From Candidatus Sericytochromatia bacterium (GTDB lineage Bacteria > Cyanobacteriota > Sericytochromatia > UBA7694), in assembly GCA_018780035.1 (NCBI GenBank), contig JADMKE010000026.1:1-64000 (forward strand): DNA of 64,000 nucleotides, in the 5' to 3' direction. Of this stretch, positions 1 through 8,366 are shown one piece after another. Numbering within the stretch: the first letter of the stretch is position 1; every line of letters begins with the position of its first letter. The translations under genes were made by a program, and so were the position numbers. The notes below the pieces were generated by a model that worked only from the letters and a program-made list of their open reading frames with translations, was not told where the DNA came from and searched no databases.

Positions 1-51
1 CCATTTTAAGCGATCACCCTTTTCTGGGGTCTCCACTTTTTTGGGTAAAGG

Positions 52-1893
52 TCAGCCTGTGGTTGTGCTGTTTAATAATTGGGGTTGAATCGGAAGTGGG
101 GCTTGAGACTCATCGATACCTGCATGTTTATCTGTGACTTTGGCTGTGATTTGAACATTGCCACTGGCTTTTTTTGCATAGAGCTTTTTAAACTCAGGCC
201 CAACCGTATCCAGCACGACCATCTGCGCATCGCGCACGCGGTCTTTCTGTCGCTCGGTCATCGCCACAATGCGGTAGCTGCCATCGGCTTGCAGCCTGTC
301 GGTAAACATAAAATTGCCGTTCCAGCTCAGGTTTTGCTCGCCAGTCAGGCCCGTCCAGGTCTTGACAGCGATGCCGTTGCGTTTGATCGCAACCAGATAG
401 GGCTCGCTGGTTTCGGCTATCACCTTAAAGTTCAGATTGTCTTTGACACCGTCTGCGTTGGGCGAGAAATACGGGTCGAGTACCTGGATGCGCAGTGGGC
501 CATCCGGGCCTGAGCCCCGGTTGCTGGTTTCGTTGCCAGCGTAGTCCGAGACACGCAGTTCGAAGGGAAAATCGTAGCCGGATTGCTGACTGAGCTGTCT
601 CGCCTGCTGGTATTGGGCCAGGTTCGAGAATTGCACGCTGTATTCACCGGTGGCGGCATCATAGCTTTTGCCAAAGCCCTGATCTGTGCTGAAATAATCG
701 AAAAAAATCTGAATGGTGTCGGGGTTGATACCCGATTGAAAGGCCCCATTTCCTGCCTCTTTGAGCTTGGCTTTGACAGAGAAAAACCCTGTGCTTGGAT
801 TCTCTTGCACGCGAATATTGCTGACCAGCGGCGGATTATTGTCAATGCGGATCATTCGCTCAATTTGGGTGCCAGGAAGTGCCGGAGAGGTCAGCCGGGC
901 AGTGTAGATGCCGTTGGCGACTTTTTCTCCAGCTGGATTGCTGCCGTCCCACTCAACAAACGTGGAGCCGGTGCCACTCTCTTCTTTTAAGAGCTTGCCA
1001 TTGGCGTTGCTAATTTGCAATTGCCAGCCTTGGCTTTGGTTATCTCGAATCGTAAGGCGGGTCCAATCAAAGGCGTCATTGACATCTTCTGGAGAAAGTG
1101 TGACCTGTTGAGTGGGGCTGTCTCCTGGGGCTGTTGCGCGATTGAGGGGGCGATTGCCATGGTGGGCCAAGAGAAAGAAGTCTGGCAGATCTGTTTCGCA
1201 GTTTATGCCACGGGGATCACAGCCATTGCTCGGGTCGTTGGGGTCATGATTAGAATCATTTCGACGGCATTCATGTAAAACACCTTGGAATTTCGTCTTA
1301 AAACAAATCTCGCCATCTTCGAGATCTTGTTTTTCACATATATGCATATCTTCATAAATGGGTATTCCTCCTGATGAATAACAAGATTCGATACTTGAAT
1401 AACCGACAAATTCAGTGTAATCAGGGCAAAAGCTGATGCCCATATCTCTCAAAGAACCGATTCCAAGGTAGGAAATCTCGTTGTCTCCAGAACCAATGGT
1501 GCCTTGGCACTGAGTAAAATTATCTCCGCTGGGAGCATCCTGAATTCTAAAATCTGGTTGTGTTAGCAAAAAGGGAGTGTTTCCAATTTTGCTAGCCAGA
1601 TAATTTCGGAGTTGACCCTCCATGCCAATTTTAACAAAGGGCCCATATTTTTGCCTGAGACTTGCTTCAATTTCTGGCGAGAGACCCGAATACGTTTTAG
1701 AGCCTTGTGCAGAGGGCTTGAGCAAATAGGGGGCATGTTTAATGTCTGGCGAGGCCACTTGGCTGGGGGAGAGGTTGTTTTTCGCTGGCGGCGTGCAACT
1801 GCCGAGGGCCAAAAGCCCTGCCAAACTCAGAGAAAATGCCCAAGGCTGCAAACGGATAAACTGAGAAAAGACATGATTTGTGGTTTTATGCAT
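52..1893 (-). CDS. Lipoprotein with FlgD-like immunoglobulin domains
   Basis: Predicted 613-aa exported lipoprotein. The N-terminus has a hydrophobic segment ending in a lipobox (LALGSC, Cys near residue 33). Residues from about 290 hold a FlgD-type Ig module (EWDGSNPAGEKVANGIYTAR pattern), a widespread fold in secreted and cell-surface proteins. A second copy follows around residues 490-570, with the typical FSPNADGVKDN entry and a WNG...DGSYRI strand. The middle, about residues 120-240, is Cys-rich (roughly nine Cys), suggesting disulfides. Family knowledge: such Ig modules are structural or adhesive. A specific function cannot be read. The stop codon is at 52-54, so the gene is complete. 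It stands divergent from the cytochrome-type lipoprotein at 2102. Confidence 0.75.
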   Translation of the reverse strand: MHKTTNHVFSQFIRLQPWAFSLSLAGLLALGSCTPPAKNNLSPSQVASPDIKHAPYLLKPSAQGSKTYSGLSPEIEASLRQKYGPFVKIGMEGQLRNYLASKIGNTPFLLTQPDFRIQDAPSGDNFTQCQGTIGSGDNEISYLGIGSLRDMGISFCPDYTEFVGYSSIESCYSSGGIPIYEDMHICEKQDLEDGEICFKTKFQGVLHECRRNDSNHDPNDPSNGCDPRGINCETDLPDFFLLAHHGNRPLNRATAPGDSPTQQVTLSPEDVNDAFDWTRLTIRDNQSQGWQLQISNANGKLLKEESGTGSTFVEWDGSNPAGEKVANGIYTARLTSPALPGTQIERMIRIDNNPPLVSNIRVQENPSTGFFSVKAKLKEAGNGAFQSGINPDTIQIFFDYFSTDQGFGKSYDAATGEYSVQFSNLAQYQQARQLSQQSGYDFPFELRVSDYAGNETSNRGSGPDGPLRIQVLDPYFSPNADGVKDNLNFKVIAETSEPYLVAIKRNGIAVKTWTGLTGEQNLSWNGNFMFTDRLQADGSYRIVAMTERQKDRVRDAQMVVLDTVGPEFKKLYAKKASGNVQITAKVTDKHAGIDESQAPLPIQPQLLNSTTTG

Positions 1894-2101
1894 CTATTTA
1901 TTGCCCCTGAAATAGCTGGATTTATATAGAAGAGACACCCGCTGCATGGCAGCTCATATCTCTAGCATAAAACATGATTGTAAAGATTTGATAAAGGTCA
2001 AAAAAATTCTGCGCCATTCGAATTTAAACCCCGATCCTCCTTTTGAGCTGTTGTAATAAAACTTAGCAATACTTAATAATCGAGGATGGTCTTCTTCAGC
2101 T

Positions 2102-3697
2102 ATGTCCAGTTCTATTCATTCCCTTACGCGCTTGTCAAAATCCGCTCTGGCCCTGCTCTGTCTCAGCTTTTCCGTCTCAGCCTGTGCCCGCAATCCCGTG
2201 CCCACAACCGCTTCAAATACTCCCCAGCCTTCTGCCAGCCCCCTTGCCTCAGCCACTCCCAACAGCCACTCCGAGCCCGGCTTGGCGGTTTTGCCTGCAG
2301 ATATTTCTGCTGAGCCCAAAGCAGCAGAAGAAGCTGAAGAAGACTGCCAGGTGGCCCAAACAGCCAGCCGCCGCTTTTTGCCGCGCACCAGCGTGCCGCC
2401 CATCGATCGGATTTTGCCCGCGACCGAAAACGACTGCGGCTTTTACAATTGGGGCTGGCAAACCTTTCTCTTTGCCACCCAGCTGGGCAGCAACCGCCAA
2501 CCGACTTTTCTCAATTACAGCTCGTTTGAAAGTGTCTTTGACCTCAGTGAAACTGAGCTGCTCTCAAAGTTTTCAACCACAGATTCGGATCTTTACAACG
2601 CGCGCCGCTTTCGCGTGAACGCCTTGGCAAGTGCTTCGCGTTTGCCCCTGCTCAATGGGGGCTTTAAACAGGCGGGAGAAGCGGGGGCGATGCTGATCGA
2701 CCAAAACCGCAATGCGGTCTTTTATTCGATCCATATCAACCCCAATTTTGCTGAATTTGTTGAGCAAAACCAGCTCAATAATTTACCCAAGCTTTTGCAG
2801 GAATCCAACGGTGGTGGGGTTCCCACGGATTTGGAGTTTCCCCCTGGGGCGCTGGAACTCAAAGCGGCCTGGAAAATTGTGGAGCCCGGTGAAGACGTCT
2901 CGCACTATTTCACCCGGCGGGCGCGGGTGCCTTTGCTCAAAAACGCAGGTCAGCAGGTGATTGCCACCGGCGGCAGCCGCGAGGTCAATCTGGCGTTGAT
3001 CGGCTTGCACGTGGTCGGCGTGGTGCAGGACCACCCCGAGTTTATTTGGGCCACCTTTGAACATGTTGATGCCTTGGGGCGCCGGGATCTGGCCCCTGTT
3101 GCCAAGACCAATCCCCTGCCTGGTATGCCCCAAACGCCCCAAGAGCTGGAAACGCTCTTGCAAAAATACCCGCTCTTTGGCCTGGCGACGCCTGTTTCTC
3201 TCGCCAATCAGCAGCCTGCCCAACACACCGTCGAGGCCCGCAGTCAAAAATTCCAGGCAGCGACCTCGGTCTTTCGGGTCTTTCCGGCTTCTTTGAGCAA
3301 ACAGGCCGAAGAAGATCAGGCCCTCAAAACCCTCAATGCCCATATGGGCGAACTCTTTGCCAGCAGCGATCCCTCGGGCCAAGATCTGCGCCGCAATTAC
3401 CGCATGGTCGGTGCGGTCTGGATCGACCAGCCGGGCTCCAAAGACCCCAATGGGGTGTTTAAAGCCAATCGCAGCTTTGAAAACACTCCTGAACACACCC
3501 TTCTGGCGGGCGAAGATGCTCTTTCGAGCATGGCGATGGAGTCGTTTACCCAGCAGAGTGCGCCCAATTGTTTTTCTTGCCACAATACCACCCGCAAAAT
3601 GATCCTGCCCGATCAGTTTTTTCCAGCGCGCCGGATCAATGTCAGCAATGCCCTGACTTTCTTTGCTCAGGCCAAATTGCTGGGCAATGCGCCTTAA
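2102..3697 (+). CDS. Lipoprotein with a single c-type haem motif
   Basis: 531-aa predicted lipoprotein: signal segment then lipobox SVSAC at about residues 24-28, then a Pro/Ala/Ser-rich linker to about residue 70. A CFSCH motif (CxxCH, covalent haem attachment) lies at about residues 490-494, close to the C-terminus. Recurrent aromatic motifs upstream (NWGWQTFLFATQ, ALIGLHVVGVVQDHPEFIWATFEH) resemble a family of periplasmic one-haem proteins in proteobacteria. The substrate is unknown. A role as a membrane-anchored electron carrier or haem enzyme is inferred. No c-type cytochrome maturation genes are in the window. Ribosome binding is weak (GAGGA about 15 nt upstream). Confidence 0.65.
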   Translation: MSSSIHSLTRLSKSALALLCLSFSVSACARNPVPTTASNTPQPSASPLASATPNSHSEPGLAVLPADISAEPKAAEEAEEDCQVAQTASRRFLPRTSVPPIDRILPATENDCGFYNWGWQTFLFATQLGSNRQPTFLNYSSFESVFDLSETELLSKFSTTDSDLYNARRFRVNALASASRLPLLNGGFKQAGEAGAMLIDQNRNAVFYSIHINPNFAEFVEQNQLNNLPKLLQESNGGGVPTDLEFPPGALELKAAWKIVEPGEDVSHYFTRRARVPLLKNAGQQVIATGGSREVNLALIGLHVVGVVQDHPEFIWATFEHVDALGRRDLAPVAKTNPLPGMPQTPQELETLLQKYPLFGLATPVSLANQQPAQHTVEARSQKFQAATSVFRVFPASLSKQAEEDQALKTLNAHMGELFASSDPSGQDLRRNYRMVGAVWIDQPGSKDPNGVFKANRSFENTPEHTLLAGEDALSSMAMESFTQQSAPNCFSCHNTTRKMILPDQFFPARRINVSNALTFFAQAKLLGNAP

Positions 3698-3709
3698 TCG
3701 CAAGCGGGT

Positions 3710-3740
3710 TTGAAACCTGTCTCCAGGAGGGGTGTATAAT
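3710..3740 (+). promoter_or_regulatory. Candidate promoter of the VOC-2OG operon
   Basis: A perfect -10 box TATAAT lies at 3735-3740. A TTGAAA -35 candidate sits at 3710-3715, with a 19-nt spacer that is slightly long. It is placed about 50 nt ahead of the VOC gene start at 3791. Confidence 0.45.
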
Positions 3741-3790
3741 AGCAATGTGCTCCTCACTGGAGACACTTGAGCGGCCAGGAGATCTGCCCT

Positions 3791-4156
3791 ATGTCCATCG
3801 TTCTTGATCACACGATTGTGCCCTGCGCAGACAAGGTCAAAGCGGCCCAATTCTTGGCAACCCTCTTGGATCTGGAATACCTTGGCTTGGTCGGCCCTTT
3901 TGCGGCTGTGAGAATCAACGGCGATCTGACCTTTGATTTCGACGACACCGAGCCCTTTGAACCCCATCACTATGCATTTCGGCTCGATCATCAGCGTTTT
4001 GAGGCCGTTTTGGCAAGGCTTAAAGCCGCTGAAATCCCTTTTGGCAGTGGGCCTGAAGCGGGATTCGACAGCCAGCTGTATCAGGTGGAGGGGCAAGAGG
4101 GATGTTATTTTGCCGATGCCAATCGCCATGTCTATGAGATCATCCGCGAGCGCTGA
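3791..4156 (+). CDS. VOC family (glyoxalase-fold) protein
   Basis: 121-aa single VOC module: opening strand IVLDHTIVPCADKVKAAQFLATLL, central PHHYAFRLDHQRFEAVLARLKAAEIPFGSG, and closing GCYFADANRHVYEIIRE with a terminal metal-ligand-type Glu. VOC proteins use a paired beta-alpha-beta-beta-beta fold to bind metals for isomerase, dioxygenase or resistance reactions; the substrate is not deducible. The start at 3791 is chosen because AGGAGAT ends 7 nt upstream. An upstream in-frame ATG would extend it by 8 residues without support. It is the first gene of a tight operon: the stop at 4154-4156 is followed by the next ATG at 4158. Confidence 0.75.
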   Translation: MSIVLDHTIVPCADKVKAAQFLATLLDLEYLGLVGPFAAVRINGDLTFDFDDTEPFEPHHYAFRLDHQRFEAVLARLKAAEIPFGSGPEAGFDSQLYQVEGQEGCYFADANRHVYEIIRER

Positions 4157-4157
4157 G

Positions 4158-4589
4158 ATGATGAAATTCAGACTTCCCAGCTTTAAAGCCACCTGCCTGA
4201 TCATCTCGGGGCTCTATGTCTTGCTCTGTGGCGGTCTCTTTGCCAAAGGCCTGGCGGTGAGTATGGCAGAATACAAGGTTCCGGCAGTTACCTTGGCCTC
4301 GCCCCACTATCTCGACAGCTTGCATTGGGTCTATACCCATATGCTGGTGATCGGTTTGATCATTGGCCTGGTCGGCTGGTATGCGCGCGAAGCCCTTTTA
4401 AAAAAGGCCTTTAGCCGCTTGATGTTGGCGGCCCATGCCTATTATACCTATCTCGATTTTATTCACTCTGACAGCGCCGTGGGGAACGCTTTGTACAAGG
4501 GCCCGGCTTCGGTGATTCCCGCCTATTTTTCTTTGTTTTTCACAGGGCTCTTCCTCTATCTGAGTCTGAGTGGGCATTCAAAATCTTGA
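4158..4589 (+). CDS. Four-helix integral membrane protein, unknown function
   Basis: 143 aa. It starts MMKFRLPSFKATCLII one base after the stop of the VOC gene. Four hydrophobic segments are visible: about residues 10-30, 57-75, 87-103 and 122-140. The conserved-looking loop YTYLDFIHSDSAVGNALYKGPASVIPAYFS lies before the last helix. It resembles small uncharacterised bacterial membrane proteins of DoxX-like size; I do not recognise a named family with confidence. Position between a VOC protein and an SdpI-like protein suggests cotranscription. A longer in-frame extension upstream overlaps the VOC gene and is not credible. Confidence 0.6.
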   Translation: MMKFRLPSFKATCLIISGLYVLLCGGLFAKGLAVSMAEYKVPAVTLASPHYLDSLHWVYTHMLVIGLIIGLVGWYAREALLKKAFSRLMLAAHAYYTYLDFIHSDSAVGNALYKGPASVIPAYFSLFFTGLFLYLSLSGHSKS

Positions 4590-4607
4590 AAAGGGAGGTG
4601 GAATCAG

Positions 4608-4988
4608 ATGAACGTATTTGAAAAAGGACTGATCACCCTCATTGCCTGTTATGGCCTGTTTATTCTTTTGGCAATTCCGCTGATGCTCAAAAAAATTCCC
4701 CCCAACCCGATTTATGGCTACCGCACACGGGCATTGATCAAAGTGCCTGAGCTGTGGTTTGAGGTCAATGCTTATTTTGGTCTGTGTTTGCTTCTCAGCA
4801 GTCTGTTCATGGGGGGCGTCTGTTTATTTCTGTTTGCCTGGAGAGGTCTTTCGGCCAGCTTGTTTCTCAATCTGAGCATTGTTTTGATGCTCTCCCCGGT
4901 CGCTGTATCTGGTATTCTCACTACCGTGTTTTTACGTGAAAAGCAATCCCCAACGGTTGAAACAAAGGAGAACGCCCATGGTGGCTGA
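4608..4988 (+). CDS. SdpI family membrane protein
   Basis: 126 aa with three hydrophobic segments. After the first helix it carries the SdpI/YhfL signature PPNPIYGYRTR, followed by ALIKVPELWFEVNAYFGL. In Bacillus, SdpI is the immunity protein against the SdpC toxin and a signal receptor; most distant homologues are uncharacterised. A strong ribosome binding site (GGGAGGTGG) precedes the ATG. Its last 11 nt overlap the start of the following oxygenase, implying coupled translation. The full-length family core is present. Confidence 0.8.
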   Translation: MNVFEKGLITLIACYGLFILLAIPLMLKKIPPNPIYGYRTRALIKVPELWFEVNAYFGLCLLLSSLFMGGVCLFLFAWRGLSASLFLNLSIVLMLSPVAVSGILTTVFLREKQSPTVETKENAHGG

Positions 4989-6186
4989 TCTGGTTTTAAA
5001 TAGCTCTGTTGTGGCTACCCAGCAATGGGTGCTGCGCCACAAAAACGGCCTCAAACGCGAAATTGAAATTTCCCGGCAGACCCATCCCCAACGCTATGAT
5101 TTTGTCGCAGCCCTGCTCGCCAGTGGCGGTCTGAGTGCTGAATTGCAGGTGATTTATGCCCAGCTCAGTGAAAGTGATAGGCTGTGGCTGGCCGAGGAAA
5201 AAATTCTCTTGCCTGCATCCGAGCAGGCCGAAAATATAACCTTTGAATGCCCCCTGGACCTGACCCTGCCAGAATTGCTGCCGCTGACAGTCAGACAGCA
5301 ATTGCCGCAGCTCAGCCCCGAAAAACGCGCCCTGTTTGGGATCAACCCGCGCATGGTCTTGCAGACGGAGCCCGATCTGGATGAAACCTATGCCGAACGG
5401 GTGCCCTTTCGTGAGGTCTTTTCTGAGCGGCGGCCCGTGCTTTGGGTGCGTGAGCCGCTCTATGAAATGCTCTTGCCCTATTGGCCCAGCCCCGAGATGC
5501 TGCCGATTATTCAGGCTTTGCTGGCAGGACAGATTCCCCCCGATCTCAGTGACGAGACCTTTCATGTGCTGGTGCTGGCGCGGATTTTGCTTCTGGCCAA
5601 ACCCCACGAATATGTGCAGTTTCAGACCCAGATGGCGGCCTTGATGAAGGCCAAGTTGGAAAAAGAACAGTACCTGATCTTTCAACAATGGCTCAGCCCC
5701 ATTCTCTTGGCTGCGCTGCGGGGTTATTACCGTGAGATCAAGCAGGAGGGTTATTTGTTTGCCGAAAACTCCCCCGATGCCGTGCGCACCTGTGCCCACA
5801 ATGATCCGCTGACCTGTTATCTGCAAACCCAGATGACAGGCTGGCTCAATCGGCTTTTGCCAGAAGCGGTCAAACCGACCTATACCTTTGTCTCTTATTA
5901 CGATCAAACAGGCATGGGCAAACACATCGACTGGGAGCAATGCGCCTGGAATATTTCAGTGATGGTGGACCCTGTGCCCGAAGAGGCACCGACCCTGACC
6001 TGGCCGCTTTTTATTCAATTTCCAGAAACCTTGGTCGAGGCCCATTTGGAGCCCGGAGATGCGATTCTCTACAAAGGCACTGACTTTCCCCATTGGCGCG
6101 AAGATTTGCCGCCAGGGCACCGGGCCACAGTCAGTCTTTTTCACTTTGTCCATCAGGATTATGTTCCTGCGAAGCGGCCAAATTAG
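4978..6186 (+). CDS. 2-oxoglutarate/Fe(II) oxygenase-like protein with helical N-terminal half
   Basis: 402 aa. The start at 4978 is picked because AAGGAG lies 7 nt before it; a 14-residue longer form lacks this. The C-terminal 140 residues show the Fe(II)/2OG double-stranded beta-helix signature: GKHIDWEQC (HxD facial ligands), LEPGDAILYKGTDFPHWRE (distal His) and GHRATVSLFHFV (Arg that would bind the 2OG carboxylate). The N-terminal 230 residues are mostly helical, Leu-rich and unassigned. The substrate is unknown. The 3' end overlaps the convergent M48 gene by 56 bp. Confidence 0.7.
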   Translation: MVADLVLNSSVVATQQWVLRHKNGLKREIEISRQTHPQRYDFVAALLASGGLSAELQVIYAQLSESDRLWLAEEKILLPASEQAENITFECPLDLTLPELLPLTVRQQLPQLSPEKRALFGINPRMVLQTEPDLDETYAERVPFREVFSERRPVLWVREPLYEMLLPYWPSPEMLPIIQALLAGQIPPDLSDETFHVLVLARILLLAKPHEYVQFQTQMAALMKAKLEKEQYLIFQQWLSPILLAALRGYYREIKQEGYLFAENSPDAVRTCAHNDPLTCYLQTQMTGWLNRLLPEAVKPTYTFVSYYDQTGMGKHIDWEQCAWNISVMVDPVPEEAPTLTWPLFIQFPETLVEAHLEPGDAILYKGTDFPHWREDLPPGHRATVSLFHFVHQDYVPAKRPN

Positions 6187-7027
6187 CTTTGAGCGCTTTG
6201 GACAGGGGCTGGGTTGGCTTGATTGCATAAGCTTGAGCCTGAATCAACGCCTGTAATTGTTCCACCCGCTCCTGAGGGTGGGGGTGGGTGGTCAGGTAGC
6301 TCAAAAAACGCGGGCTTTTTTCCTGTTTGGCCAGCCTTTCAAAAAAAACCGTGGCCCCACCTGCATGACCGTATTTTTTGACCAGCAGTGCCAGTCCCAG
6401 CTGATCGGCGGCGCTCTCTTGGCCCCGTGAAAAGCTCAATTGCAAGTTGCGCAGCGAATTTTCAGCCATGCCACTGACAAAATTCTGGTTGCCGAAGAGG
6501 GCATTGGCCAGGGTATACATCACCAGACTCCGGCCCAGACCGCGCAAATGATCGCGGTGGATCAAATGGCCCAATTCATGCCCGAGCACAAAGAGCAACT
6601 CGTTTTCGGACTCAGCCTGGGCCAATAAACCACTTAAGACCAAAATATGCCCACCAGGCAGGGCCAAGGCATTCACATCTTCGTCGCTGTGCAAATGAAC
6701 AAAATACGCGGGCCGCTTGGCTTTGTCAGGGAATTGCAGCGCCAGCAACTGATCCAGTTCTATTTGCAAGGCCCTGCTGCCCGTTTGCGTCGTGGGGCTG
6801 GCATCACCAACCTCCAGCAAAGGGCGGTAGATTGTCGCCAATTGGCTTTCGGCGCGGGGGTCCAAGTTTGGCACAATCCAGTCTACGGCCAGACCGAGCA
6901 AAAGCCAGACCAAAAAAAGCACCCCAGCCAAACCCCCGAGCAAGATCAAAAATTCATGCAGGGGATGGTTGGGGCTGACATTGACATTTTCAGTGGCGGC
7001 AGGGGGTTCTTTGGGCACAAAGACCAT
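6131..7027 (-). CDS. M48 family metalloprotease
   Basis: 298 aa. One membrane segment (about residues 25-50) is followed by an extracytoplasmic or peripheral zinc protease domain. The active site is HELGHLIHRDH (HExxH, zinc ligands plus catalytic Glu), and the third ligand is the Glu of SRGQESAADQLG. A second conserved element, THPHPQERVEQL, lies near the C-terminus. M48 proteases such as HtpX, LoiP and BepA act in envelope protein quality control. It is the third gene of an operon behind two YbjQ proteins (12-nt gap), which suggests a linked membrane-stress job. It ends inside the convergent oxygenase gene. Confidence 0.85.
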   Translation of the reverse strand: MVFVPKEPPAATENVNVSPNHPLHEFLILLGGLAGVLFLVWLLLGLAVDWIVPNLDPRAESQLATIYRPLLEVGDASPTTQTGSRALQIELDQLLALQFPDKAKRPAYFVHLHSDEDVNALALPGGHILVLSGLLAQAESENELLFVLGHELGHLIHRDHLRGLGRSLVMYTLANALFGNQNFVSGMAENSLRNLQLSFSRGQESAADQLGLALLVKKYGHAGGATVFFERLAKQEKSPRFLSYLTTHPHPQERVEQLQALIQAQAYAIKPTQPLSKALKANLAASQEHNPDGQSEKD

Positions 7028-7039
7028 AATTTGCCCTGA

Positions 7040-7498
7040 TTAACGGCGGTAGCGCACGGCAGTGCCATAGACCATGGCTTCGATGCTGGGCAGGCCATTT
7101 TTCTGACCCGCAGTGCCCCCGCCAATCGAGGCGGTCTCGATCCGCAGGTTGATAATCATGTCGGCACCTTGCTTGCGGGCCATTTCTTGCATACGCAGGG
7201 TGGCTTCGCGGCGGGCGCGGTCGATCACCGACTCATACGCCGACATCCGTCCCCCAAACATATTGCGCAGGCTGGCCACAAAGAGCTTAAAATAGTCCAC
7301 GGCCATGACGGCATTGCCATTGACCAATTGCGCCCATTCGACCTCACGGGGGTCTTGGGGAGGATGTTTTAAATTGGTGGTGGGCAGCTTGGTAAAGGCT
7401 TTCTCTCGCTCGATAATCGAGGCATAATGTGTTTTTTCGGCATGAGAGCCTGCAAAATAGCCAATGGTCACCATGATTGCCAGAATAAGCAGTTCCAT
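7040..7498 (-). CDS. YbjQ family protein with N-terminal membrane anchor
   Basis: 152 aa. Residues 1-20 form a hydrophobic anchor (ELLILAIMVTIGYFAG). From about residue 55 the protein matches the YbjQ/UPF0145 pattern: NGNAVMAVDYFKLFVASLRNMFGGRMSAYESVIDRARREATLRMQEMARKQGADMIINLRIET, closing with VYGTAV. YbjQ proteins form pentameric domains of unclear, possibly metal- or membrane-linked function. This copy differs from its neighbour at 7506 by the added membrane helix. The gap to the neighbour is 7 nt, so they are cotranscribed. Confidence 0.8.
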   Translation of the reverse strand: MELLILAIMVTIGYFAGSHAEKTHYASIIEREKAFTKLPTTNLKHPPQDPREVEWAQLVNGNAVMAVDYFKLFVASLRNMFGGRMSAYESVIDRARREATLRMQEMARKQGADMIINLRIETASIGGGTAGQKNGLPSIEAMVYGTAVRYRR

Positions 7499-7505
7499 TG
7501 CTCTT

Positions 7506-7835
7506 TTAACCTACCTTGACTGCGGTGCCATAGACATAAATTTCAGCCGCACCTTGCGCCACCGAAGAGGTGGAATAGCGAATGTTTACAATCGCATTGG
7601 CCCCCAATTTGCGGGCTTCGGCAATCATGCGCTGGGTGGCTTCGTCGCGGGCCTCTTGTAAAAGTTCGGTATACCCTTTGAGTTCGCCGCCGACAATATT
7701 TTTGAGTGACGCCATCAAATCCCGACCCACGTGTTTGGCGCGCACGGTACTGCCGTTGACCACGCCATACATTTCGACGATATTTTTGCCCAGGATAGTT
7801 TCGGTATTGGTGAGAATCATGCTGTCTTTACCCAT
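7506..7835 (-). CDS. YbjQ family protein, soluble copy
   Basis: 109 aa, almost exactly one YbjQ domain: VNGSTVRAKHVGRDLMASLKNIVGGELKGYTELLQEARDEATQRMIAEARKLGANAIVNIRYSTSSV then VYGTAVKVG. The start may be 7835 or five codons later (MILTNTE, nearer the family norm); no ribosome binding site decides it. It is the first gene of the three-gene YbjQ-YbjQ-M48 operon. A tandem pair of soluble and membrane-anchored paralogues fits joint oligomers at the membrane, which is inference. Confidence 0.8.
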   Translation of the reverse strand: MGKDSMILTNTETILGKNIVEMYGVVNGSTVRAKHVGRDLMASLKNIVGGELKGYTELLQEARDEATQRMIAEARKLGANAIVNIRYSTSSVAQGAAEIYVYGTAVKVG

Positions 7836-7965
7836 TCTGTTTTATCTATTTAATCTTTTTATTTTGCCTGATCCCCCCTTAAAGTGGCTGTATAGGGGGT
7901 CACAGGGCAAAGAGGCGGATATGGTATGATGAGAGCAAGCAAAATAACGCCAAAAGAGGCCCGGT

Positions 7966-8364
7966 ATGTCTGAAAATTTTGTCGTCGAATCGATCGAGTT
8001 TAAAATGAAAACCCAGGCCATGCTCAATTTTGCGCCCATGATTTTCACCATCAAACAGCCCCGGCGGCGCGATCTGGTTTTAACTGAAACCCCTTTCTGG
8101 TCCGAAGAGGCCCACAAATTATTGGGCCCCCATTTTGTCACCGTGGTGGATCAAGATGGCTGTTTGCGCCAGATCAAGATTGCAAATTTTCTCAAAGAAT
8201 ATGCGCGAATTCAATCGGCTTTTGAAGTCAATTTCCACATGATCAAAGACACCTTTACGGTGTTGCAAGAGGGTTTAACACGGGTGACTTTTGTGAATAT
8301 CATGGAGCTGGCGTACAATAAATACGCCATGAACGCCAAGATGCGCAGTCGTTCCAGTCTTTAG
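7966..8364 (+). CDS. Conserved-looking hypothetical protein
   Basis: 132-aa soluble protein with no signal peptide and no recognised motif. It contains mixed alpha/beta sequence, for example TIKQPRRRDLVLTETPFWSEEAHKLLGPHFVTVVDQDG, and a basic C-terminal tail. It stands divergent from the YbjQ operon and is convergent with the gene at 8367 (2-nt gap). Codon use matches neighbours and the frame is uninterrupted, so it is likely a real gene. Function unknown. Confidence 0.55.
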   Translation: MSENFVVESIEFKMKTQAMLNFAPMIFTIKQPRRRDLVLTETPFWSEEAHKLLGPHFVTVVDQDGCLRQIKIANFLKEYARIQSAFEVNFHMIKDTFTVLQEGLTRVTFVNIMELAYNKYAMNAKMRSRSSL

Positions 8365-8366
8365 TC

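Noticed and set aside
2783..4204. 473-codon frame on the minus strand
   Set aside because: It is antisense to the cytochrome-type and VOC genes; its composition mirrors their codon bias and it shows no domain.
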